A stretch of DNA of 64,000 nucleotides from contig NC_056428.1 of assembly GCF_905147365.1 (NCBI RefSeq), forward strand, positions 5,796,001 to 5,860,000. Direction: 5' to 3'. The stretch is from Aricia agestis (taxonomy: Eukaryota > Arthropoda > Insecta > Lepidoptera > Lycaenidae). The translations under genes were made by a program, and so were the position numbers. Positions 35,436 through 46,596 of the stretch are shown here, piece after piece. Below the pieces are notes generated by a model. That model ran no database searches. It saw nothing but the letters and a program-made list of their open reading frames with translations, and was not told the DNA's origin. The stretch's first letter is position 1, and each line of letters opens with the position of its first letter.

Positions 35436-36393
35436 TAAAAAATCAGCCAAGTGCGAGTCGGACTCGCGCACGAAGGGTTCCGTACCATTATAGAGCAAAA
35501 TTAGGACAAAATGGTGCTTTTTGGATGGGAGCCAACCTTTATTTTTTAATTTATTTTAATATCATTTATAAATATTAAAGAACACATATAACTAAGGAAT
35601 TTGTGAAAAAATCAATTATCTACCTGTTGCCATTATCGATATAGAGCAAAAAAGGCCAAAAAAATCACGTTTTTTGTATGGGAGTCCTCTTAAAATATAT
35701 TAATTTGATTTTGTTTTTAGTGTTTGTTGTTAAAGTGGCAACAGATATACACAATCTGTTAAAAATTCAACTCTCCAGACTCCAGCTTTTACCGTTCTTG
35801 AGTTACAGCCTGGAGACAGACAGACATAGGGGGATATTAGATTATCATATATATTGGATCCGAGATCATTGAGTCAATGATATTGGATAATGTAATATAG
35901 ACATATGATTCATTTCTTCCTTGATCATAGATTTTTGACATTTGCTGAGAGATTGGATCCAATACGGTCATAGAAATAGGTGTTGCCAGTTATTTAATAT
36001 AAAAAAGAGTTTTTAATTTCTTGTTCGTTAATATGTTTCAAATAATGTAATGTAACTATTTTTCGAATGGATAATCTTGCTGAAATAACAAAAAACATTT
36101 TGTCTTTTGACAAATCGAATTCTCTGAGATCTAGTAACCCTGACGTCAATACCTGTCAGCTTTAGCGCTCTCCATTGGCTATTGAAACCACATATGACGT
36201 AAAATAGGATCAATGAAATATGATAATGTAATATGCAGATATGATCAAATGATCATATATATTGGATCCTATATATGATCAAAGAAATGATCATATATAA
36301 ATGATAATGTAATACCCTCCCAACAGACGGACAGACAACGAAGTCTTAGTAATAGGGTCCCGTTTTTACCCTTTGGGTACGGAACTCTAAAAA
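35436..36393 (+). repeat. C-type repeat copy 2, split by a 490-base insertion
   Basis: It begins aatcagccaagtgcgagtcg and runs to cagcctggagacagacagac at about 35828. It resumes at 36322 (cagacggacagacaacgaag) and ends ctttgggtacggaactctaa. The interrupted copy lines up with the uninterrupted ones at 27836 and 51577. Confidence 0.7.
35829..36321. mobile_element. TIR element nested in the C-type repeat
   Basis: Its ends, GGGGGATATTAGATTATCAT on the left and ATGATAATGTAATACCCTCC on the right, are imperfect inverted repeats. The interior repeats tgatcatatatattggatcc and related palindromes several times. It is non-coding. The target duplication is unclear. Confidence 0.6.
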
Positions 36394-37186
36394 GAATAAG
36401 ATTTCTTCCTATTTAAAGATACAACTTGTTAACTTAGGTCAACTTTAACGTTGAAACCGCACTGCACTGCTGAGAAGCGACGCGATACGTTGCAGTCAAA
36501 CACTCTTTAATATTACTTAATTGTTAGTACTACTAGAAAGTGATGTCGTGTCGCAGTCTGCAGTTAAACCTAGTGCGGTCCCACCTTAACCCTAGAATGT
36601 TTTACAAATCCATCAAGCTAACGTATAATAGGCGTTTAACCCTTAAGTTTACGCCAAGTAAGCTCCGACCATTTTATGTAATGGCCAAATCTGTACGTGT
36701 AATAAATATGGCCCAGCAGCGATGAAGTACACAGGCAATCTCCCGGTGCGGTAAAATTTATGTCCACAATAAAACTGGGGTGCCCAGGATCCCGGCCAAG
36801 CGTTGTATCTATTTTTACAGCACCCATTTAGGGGTTAACGGTTTAATTTTTTCGGATTAGTACGTGTACCTTTGTGGGGATCTAAGGATCGCACCGATTG
36901 ACACCGTTCTTATAAGACGGGTCTTAACCCTTACTTAAAAGTAAGGTAATTTATTACTCCTGACCCAATATTCGCAAAAGTAATATCTTCGCGAAATAAT
37001 AATCTCTTCGTTAAACGTCTGAACTGATTTAGATAAAGACGAAAGGACATACGATAGTCTTTGTTGTAGTTTTTTGCCGTACATTTTATGTACGGTTCCA
37101 GCGCAGGTGAACTAATTTTATGTCGTCATCAAGTTAAAATAAAATTGCTTTCAACTAATTAAATCATTGTTGAACTTGCTTCCTTA
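36394..37186. other. Intronic sequence, weak E-type fragment
   Basis: Bases 37030-37100 (ggacatacgatagtctttg, tgtacggttccagcgcagg) resemble a decayed E-type piece. There is no gene. Confidence 0.4.
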
Positions 37187-37275
37187 TCGTTAATACCTTG
37201 ATCGTGGGAATCGCAGACACAAGATATTTACAATTGCTATGCGACAGCCGGGTACCGCTTGGGGATTGATGGGTT
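37187..37275 (-). repeat. Dispersed repeat, inverted relative to 21213-21306
   Basis: It contains gatcgtgggaatcgcagaca and gtaccgcttggggattgatg, the reverse complement of the block at about 21.2 kb with some mismatches. Confidence 0.65.
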
Positions 37276-37529
37276 AAAGAAAGAAAGAAATTCTTTTACA
37301 TCTTCTCAAAAAATAAGTATCCAAAGAAAATGCTACTTAACTTACATGACATGTTAGGCCATATATAAAAGGCATGGAAAGTCACATAGCAATATAACGT
37401 AAGCGGTAAAGGCACCTGATGATAAGTGTTTTCTTAATGTCACGGATGTACCTGTTATGATGTAACATTGTTAATTTGTTGACGCGTCATTTGCGGTAAC
37501 AGTGTAGTGTACAGATGAATGATAGTCTC

Positions 37530-37695
37530 CTAGATGACAGGAACCGTACATTTTTCCATAATAAAAAGTATTCTATGTTCTTTAACAGGACTCCATACTA
37601 AATTTCAGCAAAATCAGTTCAGCGGTTCGGGCAGGAAGAGGTAACAGTCTAACAGACAGACAGACACTCTTTCGCATTTATAACATTAATATGGA
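37530..37695 (+). repeat. E-type retroposon tail
   Basis: It contains gaaccgtacatttttccata, cagcaaaatcagttcagcgg, a cagacagacagac run and tttataacattaatatggac. Confidence 0.6.
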
Positions 37696-37992
37696 CATGG
37701 ATTTGCGCTTGTACAATTAATCAGTGCAAATGTCAAATAGATTTATTTTAATTGGTTGATATGGACACTGCTATTCCTTCATTGGTTAATTTCGCCATTT
37801 TCACCGATGATGTTATGATAGATAATTCAGTTAGCATTGACAAAACACGAAAAGTCTATAAATCATTTATTTTGAATTTCAAATAATATTAAGTTAACAT
37901 TATTATAATCGTGTTTTGGTAACGGTCTCAAGTATTTCCCTGAAAAGTGTATGAGGGAGAATGACGGTTTAAATAGGTTAGCCTAATTTATA

Positions 37993-38343
37993 CGTGGGAG
38001 AGCCATGCTTCGGCACGAATGGGCCCCCTCGACCGGAGAAAATATACCACGTTCTCACAGAAAACCGGCGTGAAATAGCGCTTGCGCTGTGTTTCGCCGA
38101 GTGAGTGAGTTTACCGGAGGGCGGAGGCCCAATCCCCTACCCTATTCCCTTCCCTGCCCTCCCCTATTCCCTTCCCTTCCCTACCTTCCCTTCCCTACCC
38201 TCCCTTATTACCCTATTCCCTCTTAAAAGGCCGGCAACGCAATTGCAGCTCTTCTGATGCTGCGAGTGTCCATGGGCGACGGATGTTGCTTTCCATCAGG
38301 TGACCCGTTTGCACGTTTGCCCCCTTATTTAATAAAAAAAAAA
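37993..38343 (+). mobile_element. SINE-A copy 6, full length, long pyrimidine tract
   Basis: Runs from acgtgggagagccatgcttc to poly(A). The pyrimidine tract at about 38130-38220 is longer than in other copies, and a gagggcg duplication precedes it. Confidence 0.92.
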
Positions 38344-38529
38344 GCCCAAGGAAACTCTGCTTCTTTAGGTACCTACTACTATTGTTTCTTTTATCGCTCA
38401 AAGCTCGCTCTCTCAACTGCTACTCGGGAGTAGTTTTACGACTGGGTAACAACACCCCTCAAAACCACAAAATAGCAATATCTGCGATATACTCGTCATA
38501 AGTCATAACATGTCATATCATACGATAAC

Positions 38530-38878
38530 GCCTCCGTGGTCTAGTGGTATAGAGCGCGGCTCTTGACTCGGAGGTTGTGGGTTCGATTCCCGCGTTGGAA
38601 ACATGTTATTTCCAAGTTTGGTTAGGACAATGCAGGCTGATCACCTGATTGTCTGACAAGTAAGATGATCCATGCGTCAGATGGGCATGTAAAAAGTCGA
38701 TCCTGCGCCTAATCTCTCGCCGGTCGTGTCGGTCTTCCGCCCCACTGAGTTATGAGAGTAAATGAACAGAGAGTGCTCTTGTGTACTGCGCAAACACTTG
38801 GGCACTATAAAATTATTCCTGCATAGCTGGCCTAGTTTCAATGAAACCGGCCACCGTCACCGAAACCGGTGTGGGAGC
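38530..38878 (+). mobile_element. SINE-B copy, full length, tRNA-derived head
   Basis: The head (38530-38601) reads gcctccgtggtctagtggta, with an A box of TGGTCTAGTGGTATAG type and a B box GGGTTCGATTCCC. The anticodon region is degenerate. The body continues ttccaagtttggttaggaca, gatgatccatgcgtcagatg, cggtcgtgtcggtcttccgc and gtgctcttgtgtactgcgca, ending near accgtcaccgaaaccggtgt. It is a tRNA-derived SINE of the kind known from butterflies, not a functional tRNA gene. It can be transcribed by RNA polymerase III in principle. Confidence 0.85.
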
Positions 38879-38948
38879 TATTATATATTATACGATATGC
38901 TAGAAAATATTTTAAATATTGGTTATGTACCTACGAATAATAAAAACT

Positions 38949-39106
38949 ATGTACTAACTGCCGTACTCAGAGTGGAACATTAATTACTTAAATGTAATTA
39001 ATTCAAAATTTTGACGTAAGCCCCATACATTATCTGTCAAACTCTACATTAAATTGAAGGTTAATCGTAATTAAATGTCTCTGAGTACGGCGGTAAGTAA
39101 TATTTT
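38949..39106. mobile_element. MITE with CTGCCGTACTCAGAG ends
   Basis: The left end ACTGCCGTACTCAGAG and the right end CTCTGAGTACGGCGGTAAG are inverted. AT-rich arms of about 45 bases follow. A relative without good ends seems present at 60560-60690 (ctccatacaatctgtcaaac). Confidence 0.65.
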
Positions 39107-39483
39107 TACTTAAAAAAAAAAACATTAGTTAAATCCTATCTTAAACGGATCAAAACATTCAATGAAAAATACACTTTGTAGAGGATATTATGAAACTATA
39201 GAAGACAACAATGGACCAATTTGGACAAGACTATTGAGGAGCGTGATCGCCCTGATAGCGACAAAGCTTAGGGTAAATTCACCTTGGAATGTGAATAAAT
39301 ACTAACAGTGGACTCAAAGAAATCGGAGTTAAGAAATGTGAAATAAGCGACTGTGGAAATCAGGATCAACAAATTGGTAAGCCACACACAAGCCACAATT
39401 ATCAGAACTAAAGCATAATACTAGAGAGACAGCTGCTTAACATTCATGGTCTTTAGCTGTCAATGATAACCAAGAAGCACTTA

Positions 39484-39641
39484 CGGCCATTCCCAATATT
39501 TGATCTATCTCTGGTTTTGCCCTACTAGAGACAGGAATAGCTCATAATTGATATAAAATATATGTCTCTAATGTCTAATGTGAGTTATTCCTATCTCTAG
39601 TAAGGCAAAACCAGAGATAGATCATATATTGAGAACGGCCG
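39484..39641. mobile_element. Palindromic MITE with TTA duplication, copy 2
   Basis: It is 158 bases, same element as 10790-10948 with a few mismatches in the arms. It is flanked by TTA at 39481-39483 and 39642-39644. Confidence 0.8.
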
Positions 39642-39654
39642 TTAGAGTTCATAT

Positions 39655-39830
39655 CTACTTTCTAGTCCAGCCAGCTTCGCAATCCGCGTCGTCCTGGGAG
39701 GCTAAAATGGTCAAAATAAAAAATCGTCGTTACTAAGGTGCCTACCACCGGTTCGGGAACTAACCCGGCGAGAAGAACCGGCGTAAGAAAGTCGCACGGG
39801 ACCATCTTTTACTAAAAAGATGGAAAATTA
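39655..39830 (+). repeat. Non-LTR LINE 3' end fragment
   Basis: The phrases ccaccggttcgggaactaac, ccggcgagaagaaccggcgt and gtcgcacgggaccatctttt are typical of a common lepidopteran LINE 3' end, recalled and not searched. Confidence 0.5.
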
Positions 39831-40294
39831 CAATTTAAAACAAAATAATATATAGTGCACCAAGGCTTTAAATGAATATGTAAAAGGGCGCTGCTGCCGC
39901 TGCTGGTAAAGGAGAACTGTCAAAAATGACGTTTTTGTATGAAAACAGCGTTAGTTCCTTTTCTCGCAACGTTCAAAACAAAGCTTGTCGAACTAGTCGC
40001 ATTTTGCAATTCCTCTAAAAACAATTCAGAAACTGAATCGTCAGAACAGTCAAACTGACGAATGTCAAATTAGTACGAATTACTAGACATGAATTGCAAG
40101 CAGAGTGGCCATTTTGTGATTTAAAAAAATAAATGATGATGTACTTATTATGATTCCTAATATGATTCTCCAAAGCGACCATTTTAGCCCCCCTGACAAA
40201 CTTATCCAAGTACCATAAGAATTAAGATGTAATATAGCAACAAAATACAGTAACCACTATTATGACGCCAGCAAATCCGTTACGCCAAAAGTAG

Positions 40295-40825
40295 TTTATT
40301 ACGCCAGAACCGTACATTTTTACAGGATAAAAAGTATATTATGGCCTTTTCCGGGACTTAATGTATCTCTATACCAAATTTTAGCAAAATCAGTTCATCG
40401 GTTTGGCCGTAAAGAGGTAAAAGATCAGCGTTGCCAGACGTCCCGATTTTGGCGGGACGTCCCGATTTTTTCATCAAAATTAAATGTCCCGCGCGAGACA
40501 GGCTCAGTCCCGCTTTTTGGGGAAAGTCCAAGTCCAAGAAAGAAAGTGCTGAGAAAGAAAGGTGCGTAATGAAGATAAGAGTATGGACTGTGGGAGGTAG
40601 AGGGGTGGATTTTCTTTGTCTACTTTAGCTATCTATTGTCACGTGAACGTTATTTTAACGCCAATAAAATGATAAAAACACACTTCATACTTTGTCCCGC
40701 TTTTGACTGAAGAATCCCGCTTTTTCACTCAAAAAGTTCCAAAGTCCCGACTTGGAACAAAAAAAATCTGGCAACGCTGTAAAAGATAGAAAGACAGACT
40801 GGCGCACTTTGACATTTATAAATAT
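40295..40825 (+). repeat. E-type retroposon tail split by a hAT-type MITE
   Basis: cgccagaaccgtacattttt to ggccgtaaagaggtaaaaga, then the MITE, then agaaagacagactggcgcac and gacatttataaatatc. Confidence 0.65.
40426..40779. mobile_element. hAT-type MITE with perfect 8-bp target duplication
   Basis: A 354-base element with ends CAGCGTTGCCAGA and TCTGGCAACGCTG, flanked by TAAAAGAT on both sides (40418-40425 and 40780-40787). Its inner ends repeat gtcccg motifs (cccgattttggcgggacgtc and aaagtcccgacttgg). The 8-bp duplication and CAG...CTG tips fit hAT. It is non-coding. Confidence 0.88.
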
Positions 40826-41530
40826 CTTATATCTTTAAACGAGCAATTCCTGTATATCTATATATTAATACGTGAGAGAAAAACTTTGTAACCCTTTTTA
40901 CGAAAAATGGGGAAACATAGGTGCATGAAATTTCGCACAGTTATAGTTTATATGGTGAGGAAGTGCATCGAGCTAATATTATTTTAAAATTATGCTTTTA
41001 TCATATATATTTTTAACAAATAAAACGTTACACACACTACGACACTACTACTAAAAAAGATGACAGATTTTTGAGTGACAAGCCTTTACATACGAATTAT
41101 ACTCTTTTATGTATGGTTGAAGTCTGTTGACAACAAGTTGACAAATTGAAAATGGATTATTGTTTTTTTAATTAATTTTAGATACTATTAGACAATGCTT
41201 AAACGGCCAGTCTGAGATCAGCTGAGTCCCAGAGACAAGTTTTGAAAAAAACTATGATGAAGTCAATATTTTTTTACAAATAGGTACTTAGTAGTTCTAA
41301 ATATGTCGTTGCAAGTAAGGTCGAATTTCGACCATTGGGCGATCTCTAGTATGTATATAATATGTATATAATTGGAATCTCGGAATTGACTCCAACGATT
41401 TTTATGAAATTTAGTATATAGGGGGTTTCGGGAACGATAAATCGATCTAGCTAGAAATCATATTTAGAAAATGTAATTTTCATTTGTGTTTTATCGAATA
41501 CCGAGCAAAGCTCGGTCAAATAGCTAGTAA
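40826..41530 (+). repeat. F-type repeat split by a Helitron
   Basis: The left part, cttatatctttaaacgagca, then attcctgta, and the right part, ataattggaatctcgg, then agtatatagggggtttcggg, ending gagcaaagctcggtcaaat, are contiguous in the reversed copy at 46597-46800. The right part carries the hairpin CCGAGCAAAGCTCGG. Confidence 0.75.
40857..41349 (+). mobile_element. Non-autonomous Helitron, copy 1
   Basis: It begins A|TCTATATATTAATACGTGAG and ends ATTGGGCGATCTCTAG|T, with a perfect hairpin GGTCGAA/TTCGACC about 10 bases before the end. TC start, CTAG end, 3' hairpin and insertion between A and T without duplication are the Helitron hallmarks. It is 493 bases and non-coding. A second copy lies reversed at 59851-60363. 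Confidence 0.9.
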
Positions 41531-41762
41531 ATTATTATTAGTATAGATAAAGGTACATAAGGCTTGCGAGATTCCAATACTCTAATGCCAATATAATATC
41601 TATTGTACTACATACTATAATGCAGTCATCAATCATAACATTGAGGTATAATTTAATTAAAATATTTGAACTGATCATTGTACGAGTACGAAACACCTTG
41701 ACATTTGGATTATTTTTGTCCACATGCCGAGGCCTACATTTACGTTTTTCATAAAAGCACAA

Positions 41763-41850
41763 ACACGAATGGGCCAGCTCGACCAGCTTATGACTAGCTC
41801 GATGATTAAATGTTACAGCCTTACAGAAAACCAGCGTAAAATAGGAACAG
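41763..41850 (+). mobile_element. Decayed SINE-A head fragment
   Basis: cacgaatgggccagctcgac and ttacagaaaaccagcgtaaa match the head of SINE-A with several differences. Confidence 0.5.
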
Positions 41851-41934
41851 CTCAGTCTTCGCAGTAGTAATGGGTGAATTTTTTTTGAGAAAAAGAAAAA
41901 AAAGTGTTTTTACAGTCACATAATATAATAACTA

Positions 41935-42175
41935 GCTTTTGCCCGCGGCTTCGCTCGCGTTAAGAAGTATTATTATAAACAAACTTTCATCCCCTATTTG
42001 AACCCCTTGGGGTTGGAATTTATCAAAATCCTTTCCTAGCGGATGCCTTACTCATAACATCTACCTGCATGCCAAATTTCAGCCCGATCCGTCCAGTGGT
42101 TTGGGCTGTGCGTTGATAGATCACTATGTCAATCAGTCAGTCAGTCACCTTTAAATTTTATATATATAGATAATA
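41935..42175 (+). repeat. D-type retroposon tail, copy 2
   Basis: It begins ctagcttttgcccgcggctt, has accccttggggttggaattt and tgccaaatttcagcccgatc, and ends in a cagtcagtcagtcacc run and tatatatagat. Confidence 0.55.
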
Positions 42176-42603
42176 ATAATAATATCTATGGACGCTTCAC
42201 ACCACGTCAGTTTGGCCCCGTGCTAAGTACCTGAGGTATGGGAATAATAATAATGGGTATATAGGAATATTAAAATAGGTATTTCTGACTTAGCCATTAT
42301 TGAATACATAATATTTACTTTTTAAAAATATTTGCAACAAAAATTACAACTCGTATGCGGTTTACTATAAAATAGGATTATAAAAAGCCTTGAAACGAAG
42401 GTAATATTTTAATTAATGGTTGTGTGTCTGCTTCTAGGTCAGTTATAAATATAAACCTAGGACCTAGAAGGTAATAATTATTTATAGAACTGGCGCCAAG
42501 TAGATTTATTAACTTATTTCCAAAGCTAAGCTCTCTGCAGTGTCTGCCTTCAAATAAAATTAATAAAAAAAATAACAAATTAGGAACTTAGCCAGAATAG
42601 CTC

Positions 42604-42913
42604 TTTTTTTAAATGAAATAAGGGGGCAATCGAGCAAACGGGTCACCTGATGGAAAGCAACTTCCGTCGCCAATGGACACTCGCAGCATCAAAAGAGCTG
42701 CAGGTGCGTTTCCGGCCTTTTAAGAGGGGTAAGGGTAATAGGGGAGGGTAGAGAAGGGTAGGGAAGGGAATAGGGCAGGGGATTAGGCCTCCGGTAAACT
42801 CACTCACTCGGCGAAACACAGCGCAAGCGCTGTTTCATGCGGGTTTTCTGTGAGAACGTGGTATTTCTCCGGTCGAGCCGGCCCATTCGCGCAGAAGCAT
42901 GGCTCTCCCACGT
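42604..42913 (-). mobile_element. SINE-A copy 7
   Basis: Reversed, nearly full length, from poly(T) to ggctctcccacgttt. It has a shorter poly(T) and no clear target duplication. Confidence 0.9.
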
Positions 42914-43411
42914 TTAAACGTTTTTGTGTGTGTACATATTATTATACACTACAGTCTACTCTTTGGCACTTCCTCTAACCTCTTTCTTCATTTTCGTAGC
43001 AATAGGATTACATTTTTAAAACGAAGTGACTGACAAACCTAAACTGACCTAAAGCCTTGACAAAGCAAACTTGAAAACAATATTATTGATATATTGTTTT
43101 CAAGTTTGCTTCCTAAGCTGGAATTCAAAACCTATCTTTATCATAAGCATTACAAGACATTAGACTAGTATAATAGAGAAGTTACGTTAGTATATACCGC
43201 GGCATTACAGAATGTAATAAGCTGTGTACCATCATAAGATATATTAAATATTAGCATGATACGAAATTGATGAGTCTTACGAGCGCAAACATTAAAAGGG
43301 AAAGTGTTATGACTTCCGGAAAATCGCCAGGAAGTCGTGTTCATTACTAAACGAAAGTCAAAAGTTTGAAAATGTTATTGACAAAACTTATAATCTCTTG
43401 GGTATGATTAG
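42914..43411. other. Intronic sequence with one hairpin
   Basis: At 43065-43110 the arms AGCAAACTTGAAAACAATAT and its complement form a perfect hairpin around a few bases. Nothing else was found. Confidence 0.5.
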
Positions 43412-43664
43412 CAGGCGCGGTCCGAAGGGTGGGGGGGTCACAGGGGACATGACCCCCCCAAAATCTAAGGTACAATTGAAAAATCTCAAAAACTTGCCAA
43501 ATAATAAAAGGAAATTACTAGCTAACCACCACTGCGTCCGACCTTAGACAGCTGTCAACCCCATGTCAACCCAGAACCGTCCGAGGGCGCAGATAAAAAA
43601 AATATATTTGTGTAGTGACTATAGTGAGTGACCCCCCCAAAATTTCAGGCTGCGACCGCGCCTG
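43412..43664. mobile_element. hAT-type MITE with 8-bp duplication
   Basis: The ends CAGGCGCGGTC and GACCGCGCCTG are perfect 11-base inverted repeats. They are flanked by ATGATTAG (43404-43411) and ATCATTAG (43665-43672), 7 of 8 matching. Inside, both ends carry gacccccccaaaat-type tracts. It is 253 bases. Confidence 0.85.
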
Positions 43665-43672
43665 ATCATTAG

Positions 43673-44256
43673 AGATTCAATTATGCAGCTGAAATGTTTA
43701 AAAATTCGTGGAATATAGAACCACTTTTAAGTGGGTGAACGAGGGACTGACTGTAAGGATTTCGAAACCTGAAGTTTTTTGCAAAGGGCAAAATCATCTC
43801 CACTTACGATAAAAGAAGGATTTCTATTATTTTATGTTTGGAATTGAAGAATATTCTACTAGGGCAATTAGTATAACCACAATGTAATGAATATACAGTA
43901 CACCATATTCATAGTTCATGCTAAGCCACCCGAGCGAAAGCATACATTAGAGTATTTAGAGTATTTACAAAGAATCTTGTGTGCAAAAAATCAGGGAGAG
44001 AAGTATAGTACTGTTAAGTAAAGAAGAAGAAGTAAAGAGCTAGTTTGCTTTCACAACGACGTGGCAGAGTTAACCTACTGAATGACATTTATACTGTACA
44101 GCTTAATGGTTTTGCCAGTACTGTAATGATAACATTACGCAAATGAGGAGGTAATCAGCTGTTTTTACAGCAGATATTCTAAGATATGTTACGAACAGTT
44201 CATTGCGGTATACCTGACATGATTATGATGTGCTATATACATAAAAGTAGCTCTAC
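43673..44256. other. Intronic sequence, nothing identified
   Basis: No gene or shared repeat seen. Confidence 0.45.
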
Positions 44257-44261
44257 CATGA

Positions 44262-44418
44262 CTTTAAAGCTATAGTATTTATCGATAATCGATACCGACT
44301 ACGTAAATATTTAGTATGGTGATTTTAATTCCGCAAGTAACCGCTAGAGGCGCTGTAAAATTTGCCATGCTAAAAATTTACGGTAGTCGGTATCGAGTAT
44401 CGATAATAGCTTTAAACT
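44262..44418. mobile_element. MITE with CTTTAAAGCTAT ends
   Basis: A 157-base element between CATGA repeats (44257-44261 and 44419-44423). Inverted arms include ATCGATACCGACTACGTAAA and TTTACGGTAGTCGGTATCGA. Confidence 0.7.
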
Positions 44419-44569
44419 CATGATAAAGCAGCATAGCATTAGCACGATTAGGTTCCAAGTCGGAGAAGTTATACCTGCTCATTGACTAGAAACTACGAAT
44501 AATAAAAACTAACTAGAAAATATATTATTATTACAAGGCTTTTGGCAAGAAATAAAACATCTTGGAAAA

Positions 44570-44632
44570 TGTCACTGGAAAGACAGCTGTTTCGCACTCC
44601 CTAGGCTCCAACAGCTGTCTTTCCAGTGACAT
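44570..44632. repeat. Perfect 20-base-arm hairpin
   Basis: TGTCACTGGAAAGACAGCTG and its exact reverse complement flank a loop of about 22 bases. Related but looser segments occur at 56580-56690 (aacagctgtcactcgaaatg, aacagctgtttctcaagtga). Confidence 0.75.
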
Positions 44633-44659
44633 ACTGTCAATGCTATTAATTGATGTATC

Positions 44660-44740
44660 AGTCGTGTCGTGTCGTGTCGTGCCGTGTCATGTCGTATGAC
44701 GTATCGTGTTGTGTCGTGTCGTGTCGTGTCGTGTCGTATA
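44660..44740. repeat. (GTCGT)n microsatellite
   Basis: About 16 pentamer units gtcgt, interrupted in the middle by gccgtgtcatgtcgtatgac. Confidence 0.9.
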
Positions 44741-44878
44741 ATGAAAACCGATTCACAGTACGACCGAAGTTTTAGTCCTGGAGCTATGAAATCCTAGTAT
44801 ATAATAATGGCTGGCTTTATTCAGGCTGGAGAATGCCGCATACAGTGCTTTCTATTATTCTACTTTTGACAATAATAA

Positions 44879-45102
44879 TCCACACTGTGCACTTTCATCT
44901 TCAATTTTCGTCATCAACTTTCATATTGGCGCATTCAATAATTGCATGCGTCAAGGAACGCAACGCCAATATTGTCTGAATTTTTGAAGTTTTGGATGCG
45001 GTCAGAAGGTATGCGTCGCGGGCATGCCGCACGTTCGCTGTTGACTGCGGTATAACGCATGCCCTTGACGAACAGAAAAAGGCACAGTGTGGACAAAGCT
45101 AA
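44879..45102. mobile_element. MITE with CCACACTGTGC ends, copy 2
   Basis: The left end CCACACTGTGCACTTTCATC (tip lost) and the right end GGCACAGTGTGGACAAAGCT match 12003-12307 in reverse orientation; the interior gttgactgcggtataacgca is shared too. Confidence 0.7.
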
Positions 45103-45849
45103 TCTCCAATAATATGTCACTAAGATTGCATTGTATTCTTAGCTAACTCTTTGTAGCACCTCTGATGGTCTAATTCTAAAATAAGCAATCCATTCTTCTA
45201 AAAATAAGCCGCTCAATAGCTGTTATTTACCAAAAAGCAGCAATATGAAACGCCTAAGTTCGTATTAAGTTTTTATAAGTTTAACCTCACAACTTAGAAT
45301 ACACCAGCATATCGTGCCACGAATAGTTTTACACAAAGACAAATAAATCCACCGTGTCTACAAGTTTTATGACCTACCTACTTTGGAGTTTATATTATGA
45401 TCGTTGTATGGTTGAAATAAAGGGTAGGTTGAAGGTAAAATAATTTTAAACGCTCTGTATTTATTTTACGTAAGTACGAGTAAGTGTAGGTTTGAGGTCT
45501 GATTCTCGGATCTCGATCATAGATTATGAGGATGTCGCACTCGGAACTAATCCAAGATTCTTGTATAAAACCCTTTCTGGCAGTCAGATAAAAATTAGTA
45601 CCCAGATACTAATTTTTGAATAACTTCTGGACTATTCCAGAATCATAAAGTAGCACACTAGTTTCAATTTTCGAGAATTCTTGCTCTAATCAAATCTGTT
45701 AGAAAAGAAAAGTTTTAGAATTTCCATTTTTTCATTAAAAGTTTCCACTTAAAAATTTGTGGTCAACAACGCGAACAAGTTGCAAAATATCGGTTTTAAT
45801 CACTAAACTTGGTATTTAAATGCAAAACCTATTTCTCCACAATAAAAAG
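45103..45849. other. Intronic sequence, nothing identified
   Basis: AT-rich, no features. Confidence 0.45.
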
Positions 45850-46195
45850 CGTGAGTGGATGAAGTGGGTAACTAAATTATTAGGACCATTTCTCATTTTT
45901 TTCCTTATAATTTATTTGAGCTTACCTACTTCATCATCTAGCTATAAACAAAATCCACATTTTTTTTCTATTTCAAATCATTTTTCACTCCCAAAGCCTA
46001 CATTTATGCAAAATAAAAACCGGCCAACTAGCTAGCTTTGTAGGTCCTAAAGTCTCTAAGCAAAACCGCGGACAAACAGACAGACAAACGGACGGACAGA
46101 CCAAAACTATAAGGGTAAGGAACCCTTCCTTGTTGACTACGGAACCCTAAAAAACAAAAATGTTAAAATTGTTACTTACCCACTTCATCCAGTCG
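45850..46195. repeat. C-like repeat end within an inverted pair
   Basis: GTGGATGAAGTGGGTAACT at 45854 and TTACTTACCCACTTCATCC at 46171 are inverted. Between them lies a C-type end (cagacaaacggacggacaga, ttgactacggaaccctaaaa). This may be a composite element. Confidence 0.45.
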
Positions 46196-46345
46196 CGTCC
46201 TCAATAAAGCTTACTGTATTTTATTCCGTTCATTTCAGTCCGGTGGGCGAAAAGGTTTGTTGGTATTTGTTGGACATTTGTGGAGCAGGGTTTTGTGCTT
46301 CTAATCGGTTTGACCCTTGCGATTTTTAGAACGAAATTAAATGTA

Positions 46346-46560
46346 AAGATTTAAACGCCTTCAACCAACTTGCAATCGCTAATTCCAGTAAACTTCAGAG
46401 TGAAAAATATATGGGATGGGATGGTGAAATATATGGGGAAGGATCTTGGAGAAAGGCTATTGAATGTTAAGATTTAAACGCCTTTAGCCAAGTTGCGATT
46501 GCTAATTTTGAAGACAAACTTCGGAGTGAAAATATATACCTACCTACTTTTGAAAATATA
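46346..46560 (+). repeat. Tandem duplication of about 124 bases
   Basis: gatttaaacgccttcaacca, then aacttcagagtgaaaaatat, recurs as gatttaaacgcctttagcca, then aacttcggagtgaaaatata. Confidence 0.7.
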
Positions 46561-46596
46561 CTTTAAGTAAGTATAATAAGTATAATATTATATATA

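Noticed and set aside
38530..38601. Possible tRNA gene with A and B boxes
   Set aside because: The anticodon arm is degenerate and the same sequence heads at least two other 300-base repeats, so it is the promoter part of a SINE.
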